From Methylobacterium sp. (lineage in GTDB: Bacteria; Pseudomonadota; Alphaproteobacteria; Rhizobiales; Beijerinckiaceae), in the NCBI GenBank assembly GCA_020253445.1, contig JADCBP010000001.1:124001-188000 (forward strand): DNA of 64,000 bases. The letters run 5' to 3'. Under the pieces are notes generated by a model. The model had not been told where the DNA came from. It searched no databases and saw only the letters and a list, made by a program, of their open reading frames with translations. Position numbers and translations under genes: made by a program. Shown here piece by piece: positions 24,273 to 31,164 of the stretch (positions within the stretch are counted from its first letter, which is position 1; every line of letters begins with the position of its first letter).

Positions 24273-25022
24273 TCATGGCGCGGCCGGGCGGTGCACGAGC
24301 CGGGTCTGGCCACGGCGGCGGTAGAACATGCGGCCATAGATGTCGCCCATCAGCGCGCGGCGGTAATCCAGGTAATCGAGGATGGGGTCCCACGGGCATT
24401 CCTCGTCGAGCACCGCCTCGAAACCCTGATCGCGGAACACCGCCTGCATGGAAAGCCGCGCCTTGCGGTTCTGGAATTCCGCGAGCACCAGCGCGGTTTT
24501 CGTCAGGTCGAGTGCGGCGAGCACCTCGGCCTCGCCGCCCTCGATGTCGATCTTCACGATATCCGCCGAGCCCAGCGTCTCGGGACGGATGATATCCACC
24601 TCGAAACTCGGCTCGATCACGCCCTCGCGGAAGGTATCGCCGATGTAACGCAGGAGGCCCGCCTCGCCGTCACCGGCATAGCGGCTGAAGAAGGCCTCGC
24701 GGGCCTTGTCGGAGGGGTAGATCGCCGCGTTGAAGGGCTGCACCTGGCCATAGCCCGCGAGGTTGCGCTTCAGGATCGCGAAGGTCTCCGGGTTGGGCTC
24801 GAAGCAGCGCACACGGCTGCCGGGCCAGCGGCGCGTGGCCCAGAGCGCGAAGGAGCCGACATTCGCTCCGATATCGAGAATATCGAGATCGGTGCCGTCA
24901 TGGTGGCTCTCATATTCGCCATCGAGCACGTAGCGCACGGCGGAGAGCATCGCATCCGGGCATTCGATGCTCACGGGCACCGCCACCGTCAGGCGATGCT
25001 CGCCCGGTCTCACCTCAGACAT
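24273..25022 (-). CDS. FkbM family methyltransferase
   Basis: A 249-residue SAM-dependent methyltransferase. Visible motifs are the SAM-binding LDILDIGANVGSFALWATRR, the acidic loop VRCFEPNPETFAILKRNLA, VDIIRPETLGSADIVKIDIEGGEAEVLAAL and LVLAEFQNRK. The DIEGGE segment is characteristic of FkbM proteins, often O-methyltransferases acting on sugars, lipids or polyketides. No membrane segment is seen. It is not embedded in a biosynthetic cluster, so the acceptor is unknown. Confidence 0.8.
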   Translation of the reverse strand: MSEVRPGEHRLTVAVPVSIECPDAMLSAVRYVLDGEYESHHDGTDLDILDIGANVGSFALWATRRWPGSRVRCFEPNPETFAILKRNLAGYGQVQPFNAAIYPSDKAREAFFSRYAGDGEAGLLRYIGDTFREGVIEPSFEVDIIRPETLGSADIVKIDIEGGEAEVLAALDLTKTALVLAEFQNRKARLSMQAVFRDQGFEAVLDEECPWDPILDYLDYRRALMGDIYGRMFYRRRGQTRLVHRPAAP

Positions 25023-25069
25023 TCAAACCCCCATCCCGGCTCAACCCGACCCGGATGGGAGCTTATCGA

Positions 25070-25573
25070 TCAATTGCGCCCGAGGAAATCGTTCTTGCCG
25101 ATGTCCACGCCGCCATTCCGCAGAATTCCGTAGGTGGTCGAGAGGTGGAAATAGAAATTCGGCAGCACCACGAAGTTGAGATAGGTGAGGCCGGGGAAGG
25201 ACATCTCCTGCCCACGCATCTTCAGCGTGATGGTGCGCTCCTCGCTTCCATCGATTTCCGAATCGGGAATGGCCGCGATGAAGGCAAGCGTCCTGGCAAT
25301 GCGATCCTTCAGTTCGGGAAGGGTGGCCTCGTTATCCGGCCATGACGGATTCTCGCGGCCCGCGAGGCGCGCCACCGCACCCTTGGCAAAATCGCAGGCG
25401 ATCTGCACCTGCCGGGTCAGGGGGAACATGTCCGGGAAGAGGCGCAAGGTCATGAAAACCACCGGGTCTATCTTCTTCGCCTCGCAATGCGCCGCGAGCT
25501 TGTCGAGGATGCGATCGAGCGCCCCGAGCATGTGGATGAAGGCGGGCTTTGTGAGTTGGCTCATTGCAGGCAT
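25070..25573 (-). CDS. DUF1993 family protein
   Basis: A 167-residue protein starting MPAMSQLTKPAFIHMLGALD. It includes DPVVFMTLRLFPDMFPLTRQVQIACDFAKGAVARLAG, TLPELKDRIARTLAFIAAI and the C-terminal FPGLTYLNFVVLPNFYFHLSTTYGILRNGGVDIGKNDFLG, which matches DUF1993, a four-helix DinB-like fold. The His of NFYFHLSTTY could belong to a metal site, but no activity is established. Ribosome site GGAG lies 9 nt upstream; an alternative ATG is three codons in. Confidence 0.82.
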   Translation of the reverse strand: MPAMSQLTKPAFIHMLGALDRILDKLAAHCEAKKIDPVVFMTLRLFPDMFPLTRQVQIACDFAKGAVARLAGRENPSWPDNEATLPELKDRIARTLAFIAAIPDSEIDGSEERTITLKMRGQEMSFPGLTYLNFVVLPNFYFHLSTTYGILRNGGVDIGKNDFLGRN

Positions 25574-25773
25574 AGTGTGATTCTCCGGAGCAAGGTTTGG
25601 CCGGCGGGCAGACTGGTGCCTCACGGCTCCGCTTGCAAGGGCTGCGACCGCGCGAATGCACGAAGGTTGCTTGCGCGAAACACCGCTTGGCCCCATTTCA
25701 GCGAGCGGGCGCAAAGCGCGCGAATCAGTGATGATCACGTCATTTCACGGCTCATGAAGCAAAGGAACCCGGA

Positions 25774-28170
25774 TTGTCCGATCCGCTCTCCCTCGATGAA
25801 TGGACACCCGCGCCCGCGCATCCGGCGGGGGGCATCGCCGCCCGCGCCATGGCGGCGTCGCGTCCGGCTGTCCATCTGCAAGGGCTGAACCCGGAGCAAC
25901 TGCGCGCCGTGGAAACGCTCGATGGGCCCGTGCTGGTGCTCGCGGGCGCAGGCACGGGCAAAACCAGGGTTCTCACGAGCCGCATCGCGCATGTCATCGC
26001 CACGGGCCGCGCGCGGGCCGGCGAAATCCTCGCCGTGACCTTCACCAACAAGGCCGCGCGCGAGATGAAGGAGCGCATCACCGCGTTGATCGGCGCCGTG
26101 GGCGAAGGCATGCCATGGCTCGGCACCTTCCACTCCATCGGCACGAAGATCCTGCGCCGCCACGCCGAACTCGTGGGCCTGCGCCCGGATTTCACCATCC
26201 TCGACACCGATGACCAGATCCGCCTGCTGAAGCAGATCCTCCAGGCCGAGAATATCGACGAGAAACGCTGGCCGGCCCGTGTGCTCGCCTTCCAGATCGA
26301 CGCCTGGAAGAACCGCGCGCTGACCCCCGAGAAGGTCTCGGCCGGCGAGGGGCATGTCTTCGCGGAGGGGCGCGCACGTGAACTCTACAAGCTCTACCAG
26401 GAGCGGCTGAAGGCGCTGAACGCGGTCGATTTCGGCGATCTGCTGCTCGAGAACATCCGCCTCTTCCAGGAAAACGCCGACATCCTCGCCGATTTCCAGC
26501 GCCGCTTCCGCTTCATCCTGGTGGACGAGTATCAGGATACCAACGTCGCGCAGTATCTCTGGCTGCGGCTGCTCGCAGCAGGCCACCGGAACCTCTGCTG
26601 CGTGGGCGATGACGACCAGTCGATCTATGGCTGGCGTGGCGCAGAGGTGGATAACATCCTGCGCTTCGAGAGGGATTTTCCCGGCGCGACCGTGATCCGC
26701 CTTGAGCGGAATTACCGCTCGACCGGGCATATCCTCGGCGCGGCCGGGCATCTCATCGCCAGGAACGAGGGCCGCCTCGGCAAGACGCTCTTCACCGATG
26801 GCGAGGAGGGTGAACGCGTCTCGGTCGCCTGCGCATGGGACTCGGAAGAGGAAGCCCGCATGGTGGCCGACGAGATCGAGGCGCTCCAGCACAAGGGCCA
26901 TTCGCTGCAGGAAATGGCGATCCTCGTGCGCGCCTCCTTCCAGATGCGCGAATTCGAGGAGCGCTTCATCACCAATGCCATTCCCTACCGCGTGATTGGC
27001 GGCCCCCGCTTTTATGAGCGCGCGGAAATCCGCGATGCCCTCGCTTACTTGCGCATTGTTTCGCAGCCAGCGGATGACCTCGCCTTCGAGCGCATCTTCA
27101 ACACGCCCAAGCGCGGCCTCGGCGATGCGGTGCTGAACGCATTGCACGCCTATGCACGGCCCAATCGCGTGCCGATGCTGCAGGCGGCGCGGGTGCTGAT
27201 CGAGAGTGACGAGATTTCCTCGCGCGCCCGGCCGAACCTGCGCGCGCTGGTGGAAAACATTGGCCGCTGGGCTTCCCTCATCGAAACCACGCCGCACCAC
27301 GAGCTTGCGGAAATGATCCTCGAGGAATCGGGCTACACCGACATGTGGAAGAAGGACCGCTCGGCCGATGCCGCGGGCCGGCTCGACAACCTCAAGGAAC
27401 TCGTCCGCGCGATGGAGGAGTTCGAGAACCTCGCGGGCTTCCTCGAACATGTCGGCCTCGTGATGGAGAAAAGCCAGGGCGAGGATGAGGCCCGCGTCTC
27501 CATCATGACGCTGCATGGCGCGAAGGGCCTCGAATTCGAGACCGTTTTCCTGCCGGGCTGGGAGGAAGGCCTGTTCCCGTCGCAGCGCACGCTCGACGAG
27601 CAGGGTCGTGCGGGTCTGGAAGAGGAGCGTCGGCTCGCCTATGTCGGCCTCACGCGCGCCAAGCGCCGCGCAAAGCTCTATTTCGCCACCAATCGCCGCA
27701 TTCACGGCCTGTGGCAATCGACCGTTCCCTCGCGGTTTGTGGATGAATTGCCGGCCGGGCATGTCGAGGTGGTCGAGGGCCAGGGCACCTATGGCTCGAT
27801 GCAGCGCATGGGTTACGGCATGGGCGGAAGCCGCTTCGCTCATGTGAACCCCACCGCCGCCAGTTACCAGACCCCAGGCTGGCAGCGCATGCAGGCGGCG
27901 CGGGAAGCGGGCTTCACCCCGTCGCGCGCGCCGCAGGAGCCGGGCCGCGGCTGGGGTGCCGGCGGTTCATCCCCGCGCACCATCGAGGGCCGGGTGCTCG
28001 CTTCCTCCACCACGCAATCCTCGCGCTACAGGTCGGGCGACCGGGTGTTTCACATCAAGTTCGGCCCGGGCTCGGTGGCGGAAGTCGACGGCAACAAGCT
28101 GACGGTCGATTTCGACAAGGCGGGGCGGAAAATGGTGCTGGAGAGCTTCGTGCAGGCGCAAGCCGGTTAA
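25774..28170 (+). CDS. uvrD: UvrD/PcrA-type DNA helicase II
   Basis: Superfamily 1 3'-5' helicase for nucleotide excision and mismatch repair. The 798-residue product has Walker A AGAGTGKTRVLTSRIAHV, TFTNKAAREMKERI, Walker B VDEYQDTN, DDQSIYGWRGAEVDNILRFE, LERNYRS, VSIMTLHGAKGLEFETVFLPG and YVGLTRAKRR. The C-terminal 60 residues form a Tudor-like tail (DRVFHIKFGPGSVAEVDGNK) as in PcrA/UvrD RNAP-binding domains. The start is TTG at 25774 with AAAGGA 7 nt upstream; the next in-frame ATG lies 25 codons in. The last 30 bp of similar sequence recur at 28393-28422. Confidence 0.95.
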   Translation: MSDPLSLDEWTPAPAHPAGGIAARAMAASRPAVHLQGLNPEQLRAVETLDGPVLVLAGAGTGKTRVLTSRIAHVIATGRARAGEILAVTFTNKAAREMKERITALIGAVGEGMPWLGTFHSIGTKILRRHAELVGLRPDFTILDTDDQIRLLKQILQAENIDEKRWPARVLAFQIDAWKNRALTPEKVSAGEGHVFAEGRARELYKLYQERLKALNAVDFGDLLLENIRLFQENADILADFQRRFRFILVDEYQDTNVAQYLWLRLLAAGHRNLCCVGDDDQSIYGWRGAEVDNILRFERDFPGATVIRLERNYRSTGHILGAAGHLIARNEGRLGKTLFTDGEEGERVSVACAWDSEEEARMVADEIEALQHKGHSLQEMAILVRASFQMREFEERFITNAIPYRVIGGPRFYERAEIRDALAYLRIVSQPADDLAFERIFNTPKRGLGDAVLNALHAYARPNRVPMLQAARVLIESDEISSRARPNLRALVENIGRWASLIETTPHHELAEMILEESGYTDMWKKDRSADAAGRLDNLKELVRAMEEFENLAGFLEHVGLVMEKSQGEDEARVSIMTLHGAKGLEFETVFLPGWEEGLFPSQRTLDEQGRAGLEEERRLAYVGLTRAKRRAKLYFATNRRIHGLWQSTVPSRFVDELPAGHVEVVEGQGTYGSMQRMGYGMGGSRFAHVNPTAASYQTPGWQRMQAAREAGFTPSRAPQEPGRGWGAGGSSPRTIEGRVLASSTTQSSRYRSGDRVFHIKFGPGSVAEVDGNKLTVDFDKAGRKMVLESFVQAQAG

Positions 28171-28422
28171 AGTCTCCGTTGTCATTCCCGACGCCCGAGA
28201 GGGCGAGCGGGAATCCACGAAGCGATTTCCCCCCGTGTTTTCGCTCTTCCTTTGTCATGGCCGGACCTGACCCGGCCATCCAGCGCCATGTGCACAGCCG
28301 TCATGGCCGGACTTGTTCCGGCCATCCACGTCTTCGGCGGGCGATGAAAAGTCGTGGATGCCCGGGCCAAGCCCTGGCATGACGGCGAAGGTGGAAATTG
28401 GCGCTGGAGAGCTTCGTGCAGG
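28127..28422 (+). repeat. 30-bp direct repeat of the uvrD 3' end flanking a repeat block
   Basis: 28127-28156 (inside uvrD) and 28393-28422 (intergenic) are identical at 28 of 30 positions, sharing GCTGGAGAGCTTCGTGCAGG. The interval contains the uvrD stop and the palindromic repeats. This looks like a partial duplication of the uvrD 3' end created when the intervening or downstream DNA was inserted. Confidence 0.8.
28179..28390. repeat. Compound palindromic repeat block (GTCATGGCCGG family)
   Basis: At least four stem-loop modules are seen. ATTCCCG...CGGGAAT lies near 28186-28214; TGGCCGG and CCCGGCCA near 28257-28280; TGGCCGGACTTGTTCCGGCCA near 28303-28325; and TGCCCGGGCCAAGCCCTGGCA near 28359-28380 in the opposite orientation. 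CATCCACG and CGTGGATG link the last two. These resemble the rhizobial repeats with a GTCATGGCCGGGCTTG theme and form a mosaic. Confidence 0.75.
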
Positions 28423-28437
28423 GGGGATGAGCGGGTC

Positions 28438-28468
28438 AATCACGGAAACGTGATTGTTCAATTTTTTT
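28438..28468 (+). terminator. Hairpin with T run upstream of the hicAB block
   Basis: AATCACG (28438-28444) and CGTGATT (28449-28455) form a perfect 7-bp stem closed by a GAAA tetraloop. The T run of 7 follows after GTTCAA. It could end uvrD transcription. The following 180 bp are markedly AT-rich for this genome. Confidence 0.55.
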
Positions 28469-28653
28469 CATTTCACTTCATGAACTTAATCCGGTTTCCG
28501 GGGAAAAACTGTTTTGGTAAGTTGCTTGGCAGCAAAGCTAGAAAATCAATAGCTTACGCCACTTGCCTAGAAAAAATCTTGCAAATCACCCCTGTTGCCA
28601 CGACTCGAAACACTGAGATTAAAGAAGACGCCCCAAACACAGGAGCGTCGCCA

Positions 28654-28791
28654 ATGCCTCCCCTTCCTGACCAAAAGCCCCCCTTCCTCCGCCTTCTGCG
28701 CAACATCCGCTTGGCGCTCTGGGAACTCAATCTGATCGCCATCAGCACGCTTGGCCTCTTGGCCTTGTTCGGCTTCCAGTGGTTCCGCTGA
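28654..28791 (+). CDS. Small single-pass membrane protein, 45 aa, coupled to hicA
   Basis: A 45-residue frame starting MPPLPDQKPPFLRLLRNIRL. It has a basic amphipathic N-half and one hydrophobic helix (LNLIAISTLGLLALFGF, about residues 26-42). AGGAG lies 8 nt before the ATG, and the TGA overlaps the hicA ATG by one base, so it looks translated and coupled to hicA. The frame is open upstream to an ATG at 28480, which would give about 103 residues, but that start has no ribosome site and the added part is AT-rich. I do not recognise a family. Its role with hicAB is unknown. Confidence 0.6.
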   Translation: MPPLPDQKPPFLRLLRNIRLALWELNLIAISTLGLLALFGFQWFR

Positions 28792-28988
28792 TGCCTCCCC
28801 CCACCAATTCCCGCGAGATCATCGCGCGCCTGCTGCGCGAAGGTTGGGTCGAGCAGCCCAAGAACGGCTCCTCGCATCGGGTCTTCAAAAAGCCCGGTGT
28901 TCGTGACACACTTGTCGTGCCGCATCCGAAGAAGGATTTCGGTAAAGGCTACCTGAACACGCTTCACAAGAAGCTCGGTTGGAAATGA
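28791..28988 (+). CDS. hicA: HicA toxin (type II toxin-antitoxin mRNA interferase)
   Basis: A 65-residue double-stranded-RNA-binding-fold protein. The HicA pattern is clear: SREIIARLLREGWVEQPKNGSSHRVFKKPG, with the catalytic His29 in GSSHRVF, then TLVVPHPKKDFGKGYLNTLHKKLGW. HicA degrades mRNA until neutralised by HicB. It overlaps the upstream membrane-protein ORF by one base and hicB by four bases (ATGA). It is inserted between uvrD and prmA. Confidence 0.9.
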   Translation: MPPPTNSREIIARLLREGWVEQPKNGSSHRVFKKPGVRDTLVVPHPKKDFGKGYLNTLHKKLGWK

Positions 28989-29281
28989 CGCATTACGTTG
29001 CAATCGTCGAGGATGGCGGAACGGACCATGCCACGGGCATCTGGTTTCCGGATCTTCCCGGCTGCTTTTCCGGTGGCGATACGCTCGATGAGGCGATGGC
29101 CCATGCGCCGGAAGCCCTTCAGCTCTACATCGAAGCCATGATGCAAGATGGGAAGCCTGTTCCCGCGCCCCGGCACATCAGCGAAATCAAGGCCGACCCT
29201 GAATGGGCTGATGATGTCGCGCAATACATGGTCGCCCTCATTCCCGCGCCTTTGGTGACGTTCCGCCCTGCGGCAGAATAA
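28985..29281 (+). CDS. hicB: HicB antitoxin
   Basis: A 98-residue partial RNase-H-fold protein starting MTHYVAIVEDGGTDHATGIW, with the hallmark FPDLPGCFSGGDTLDEAMAHAPEALQLYIEAM. The C-terminal 35 residues show no clear ribbon-helix-helix or helix-turn-helix, so DNA binding for autoregulation is not evident. It overlaps hicA by ATGA, giving the order hicA-hicB. It neutralises HicA. Confidence 0.9.
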   Translation: MTHYVAIVEDGGTDHATGIWFPDLPGCFSGGDTLDEAMAHAPEALQLYIEAMMQDGKPVPAPRHISEIKADPEWADDVAQYMVALIPAPLVTFRPAAE

Positions 29282-29323
29282 CCAGCCCTTGCATCCCGCG
29301 CCGGCCTCGCTGCATAAGCCGGC

Positions 29324-30376
29324 ATGCCCATGTCTTCCCGTGGCTTGCCCGCCCCCACCACGCTCGCGCATCTCGTGACCGATGAGCCAACCGCCCGCGC
29401 CATCGCCGATGGCATGAGCGAACTCTTCGAGCCCGAGGAGATCGCCACCGCCGCTTTCGAGATCGCCTCGCTGGAAGCCGGCCTGCGCGGGGCTTCCACC
29501 GCGCCTGTCAAGACAGCGCCTGCCAAGACCGCGCCTGTCAAGACCGCGCCTGCAAAACAGGGCCGCGAGGGCGCGATGGGCACTCTCCACCCCGATGAAA
29601 CAGGCCCGTGGCGGCTGGAACTGCACTTCGCCTTTGAGCCCGACGAGGATGATATCCGCGCGATGGTCGCCGGATTTTCGTCGGAAGAAACGGCCGAAAA
29701 GCTTGTTTTCGAGCCCATCGCCGCGAAAGATTGGGTCGCCTCTGCGCTCGAAGGCCTCAAGCCGGTCACCGCCGGGCGCTTCGTGGTGCATGGCGCGCAT
29801 GATCGCGGCGCGGTGCGCATCGGGCAGATCGGCATCGAGATCGAGGCCGCTCTGGCGTTTGGAACAGGCCATCACGGCACCACGCGCGGCTGCCTCGAGC
29901 ACATCACGGCCCTGCTGAAGCGCCGGCTTCCGCAGCGAATCGTGGATATCGGGACCGGGACGGGCGTGCTCGCCATCGGCCTCGCGAAGGCGCTGAATCA
30001 GCCGGTGCTCGGCGGCGAGATCGACCCGGATTCGGTGGCGATCGCGCGCGAGAATGCGCGACTCAATGGATTGGGGGATCGCCTCAAGGTGCATCGCGCG
30101 GCTGGACTGCAGCATCCCGCCTTGCGCCGCTCCAACCACTACGATCTCATTCTCGCGAATATTCTCGCGCGGCCGCTGAGGGGCATTTCGCGACAGGTGG
30201 CGCTGGCGGCGGGGCCGGGCTGCGAACTCATCCTCTCCGGTCTCCTGCCGGGTGACGTAGCGGGCGTGCTCTCGGCCTATCGACAGCAGGGCTTCGCGCT
30301 CGTCGCAAAGCGGCAGATCGAGGATTGGGTCAGCCTCACGCTGAAGCGAGGCGGGCAGGGTCCGCGGCCGCGCTGA
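29324..30376 (+). CDS. prmA: Ribosomal protein L11 methyltransferase with N-terminal repeat insertion
   Basis: Methylates ribosomal protein L11. The 350-residue product has the C-terminal SAM domain with LAFGTGHHGTTRGCLEHI, VDIGTGTGVLAIGLAKAL, GGEIDPDSVAIARENARLN and YDLILANILARPL. Unlike usual PrmA, the N-terminal domain contains the low-complexity repeat TAPVKTAPAKTAPVKTAPAK at about residues 59-78, encoded by near-identical 24-bp direct repeats (GCGCCTGTCAAGAC/GCGCCTGCCAAGAC). This probably adds a flexible loop. A second ATG two codons in is possible. uvrD-prmA-pepP linkage is interrupted here by hicAB and small genes. Confidence 0.92.
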   Translation: MPMSSRGLPAPTTLAHLVTDEPTARAIADGMSELFEPEEIATAAFEIASLEAGLRGASTAPVKTAPAKTAPVKTAPAKQGREGAMGTLHPDETGPWRLELHFAFEPDEDDIRAMVAGFSSEETAEKLVFEPIAAKDWVASALEGLKPVTAGRFVVHGAHDRGAVRIGQIGIEIEAALAFGTGHHGTTRGCLEHITALLKRRLPQRIVDIGTGTGVLAIGLAKALNQPVLGGEIDPDSVAIARENARLNGLGDRLKVHRAAGLQHPALRRSNHYDLILANILARPLRGISRQVALAAGPGCELILSGLLPGDVAGVLSAYRQQGFALVAKRQIEDWVSLTLKRGGQGPRPR

Positions 30377-30392
30377 AAGCCAGACAGGAAAA

Positions 30393-30419
30393 AGCCCCGG
30401 GTGGGAGGAACCCGGGGCT
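30393..30419 (-). terminator. Terminator of the small-protein operon (and prmA)
   Basis: AGCCCCGGGT (30393-30402) and ACCCGGGGCT (30410-30419) form a perfect 10-bp stem with a 7-nt loop. On the minus strand TTTTTCC follows, a strong terminator for the 38-aa gene. On the plus strand it lies just after prmA and is followed only by CTCCTT. Confidence 0.85.
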
Positions 30420-30479
30420 CTCCTTGGCCGGCGCGCGAGGGAGGAGAGCGCGGGACCCGGCCGACTTTCGCTTGAAGCG

Positions 30480-30596
30480 TTACTCGGGGCTGAGGCCCGG
30501 GTAGCGGCGGCGGCTCGCGATATAGGCGGCGCGCGCTTCAGTCATCACCTCGACCATGAAACGGATGGCCTTGAGAATGTTCGGGATGAGGGCCAT
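30480..30596 (-). CDS. Uncharacterised 38-aa protein
   Basis: A frame of 38 codons starting MALIPNILKAIRFMVEVMTE and ending YPGLSPE. It has a nearly ideal ribosome site (AAGGAG, 6 nt before ATG) and its own downstream terminator, and lies 30 bp after the 80-aa gene. The sequence is a probable amphipathic helix with a basic second half (ASRRRYPG) and no TM segment. No family recognised. Coding status is supported by the ribosome site and position, not by homology. Confidence 0.65.
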   Translation of the reverse strand: MALIPNILKAIRFMVEVMTEARAAYIASRRRYPGLSPE

Positions 30597-30626
30597 GTCC
30601 GGCTCCTTTCAAAAAAGGGGATGACG

Positions 30627-30869
30627 TCAGTCGTTCGACGTCAGGAAGGGAAGGTCACGCGCAGCCTTCGTGGAGCGGTTGCCGGCGAATTCGCGCAGGG
30701 AATGGCCGTAAATGGCCTCAATGCGGCGGATTTCGCGCTCGGCTTTCGCCTGGTTGCTGGCGGCGATCGCATCGATGATGCGACCGAAGAAGCCGCGCTT
30801 TGCCGGCTTCGCCTGGCTTTTCTCACCCGCAAGCGGGAGAAGCGCGTCGGAATAAACACTGGTATTCAT
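30627..30869 (-). CDS. Uncharacterised 80-aa protein
   Basis: An 80-residue protein starting MNTSVYSDALLPLAGEKSQA, then a central helix GFFGRIIDAIAASNQAKAER, EIRRIEAIYGHSLREFAGN and a polar tail. AGGAG lies 7 nt before the ATG. It is the first gene of a two-gene minus-strand unit ending at the hairpin at 30393-30419. The helix FGRIIDAIAAS...AEREI is reminiscent of small basic regulatory or DUF1127-like peptides, but I cannot assign a family. Upstream DNA carries three dyads. Confidence 0.72.
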   Translation of the reverse strand: MNTSVYSDALLPLAGEKSQAKPAKRGFFGRIIDAIAASNQAKAEREIRRIEAIYGHSLREFAGNRSTKAARDLPFLTSND

Positions 30870-31018
30870 CGGGTCACTCCTTTTTTCGGAGGCGGTCCGG
30901 CAACCCCCTTCTTGCGAACCGATGGCGCCCATCGCCATCAGCCTGCTGCCGTCCGTCTTGTGGAGGAAAGATGCGCCTTGTGCTGCGTCGCAACAAGAGG
31001 AGCGAGCGCAACCAAGCA

Positions 31019-31052
31019 ATGCGTAAAACGCATATATATGCCACAATTTGTG
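31019..31052. promoter_or_regulatory. Three adjacent dyads between divergent small operon and pepP
   Basis: ATGCGT-AAA-ACGCAT (31019-31033), GCATATATATGC (31030-31041, sharing four bases with the first) and CACAA-T-TTGTG (31042-31052) are perfect dyads lying head to tail in an unusually AT-rich stretch. The region 30870-31164 otherwise holds no gene I can support. Position suits an operator/promoter for either divergent unit. No regulator is assigned. Confidence 0.5.
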
Positions 31053-31164
31053 AAAAGCCGCCTTATTTATGCATGAATGATGAACAGCCCGCCCCTCAAT
31101 CGAGCAGAACTCCACAAACGATGAGCAGGCATATTCTGGCCGAACATCGCTTGAAGCGCAGGGC

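Noticed and set aside
25735-27843. Minus-strand open frame of 702 codons
   Set aside because: Antisense shadow of uvrD, which carries all helicase motifs.
28179-28390. Possible CRISPR array in the repeat block
   Set aside because: Repeats are palindromic modules of unequal length in both orientations with no regular spacers and no cas genes nearby.
28480-28653. Upstream start giving a 103-aa version of the hicA-linked membrane protein
   Set aside because: The frame is open, but no ribosome site precedes the ATG at 28480 and the composition is non-coding-like. The ATG at 28654 has AGGAG. Kept as an alternative only.
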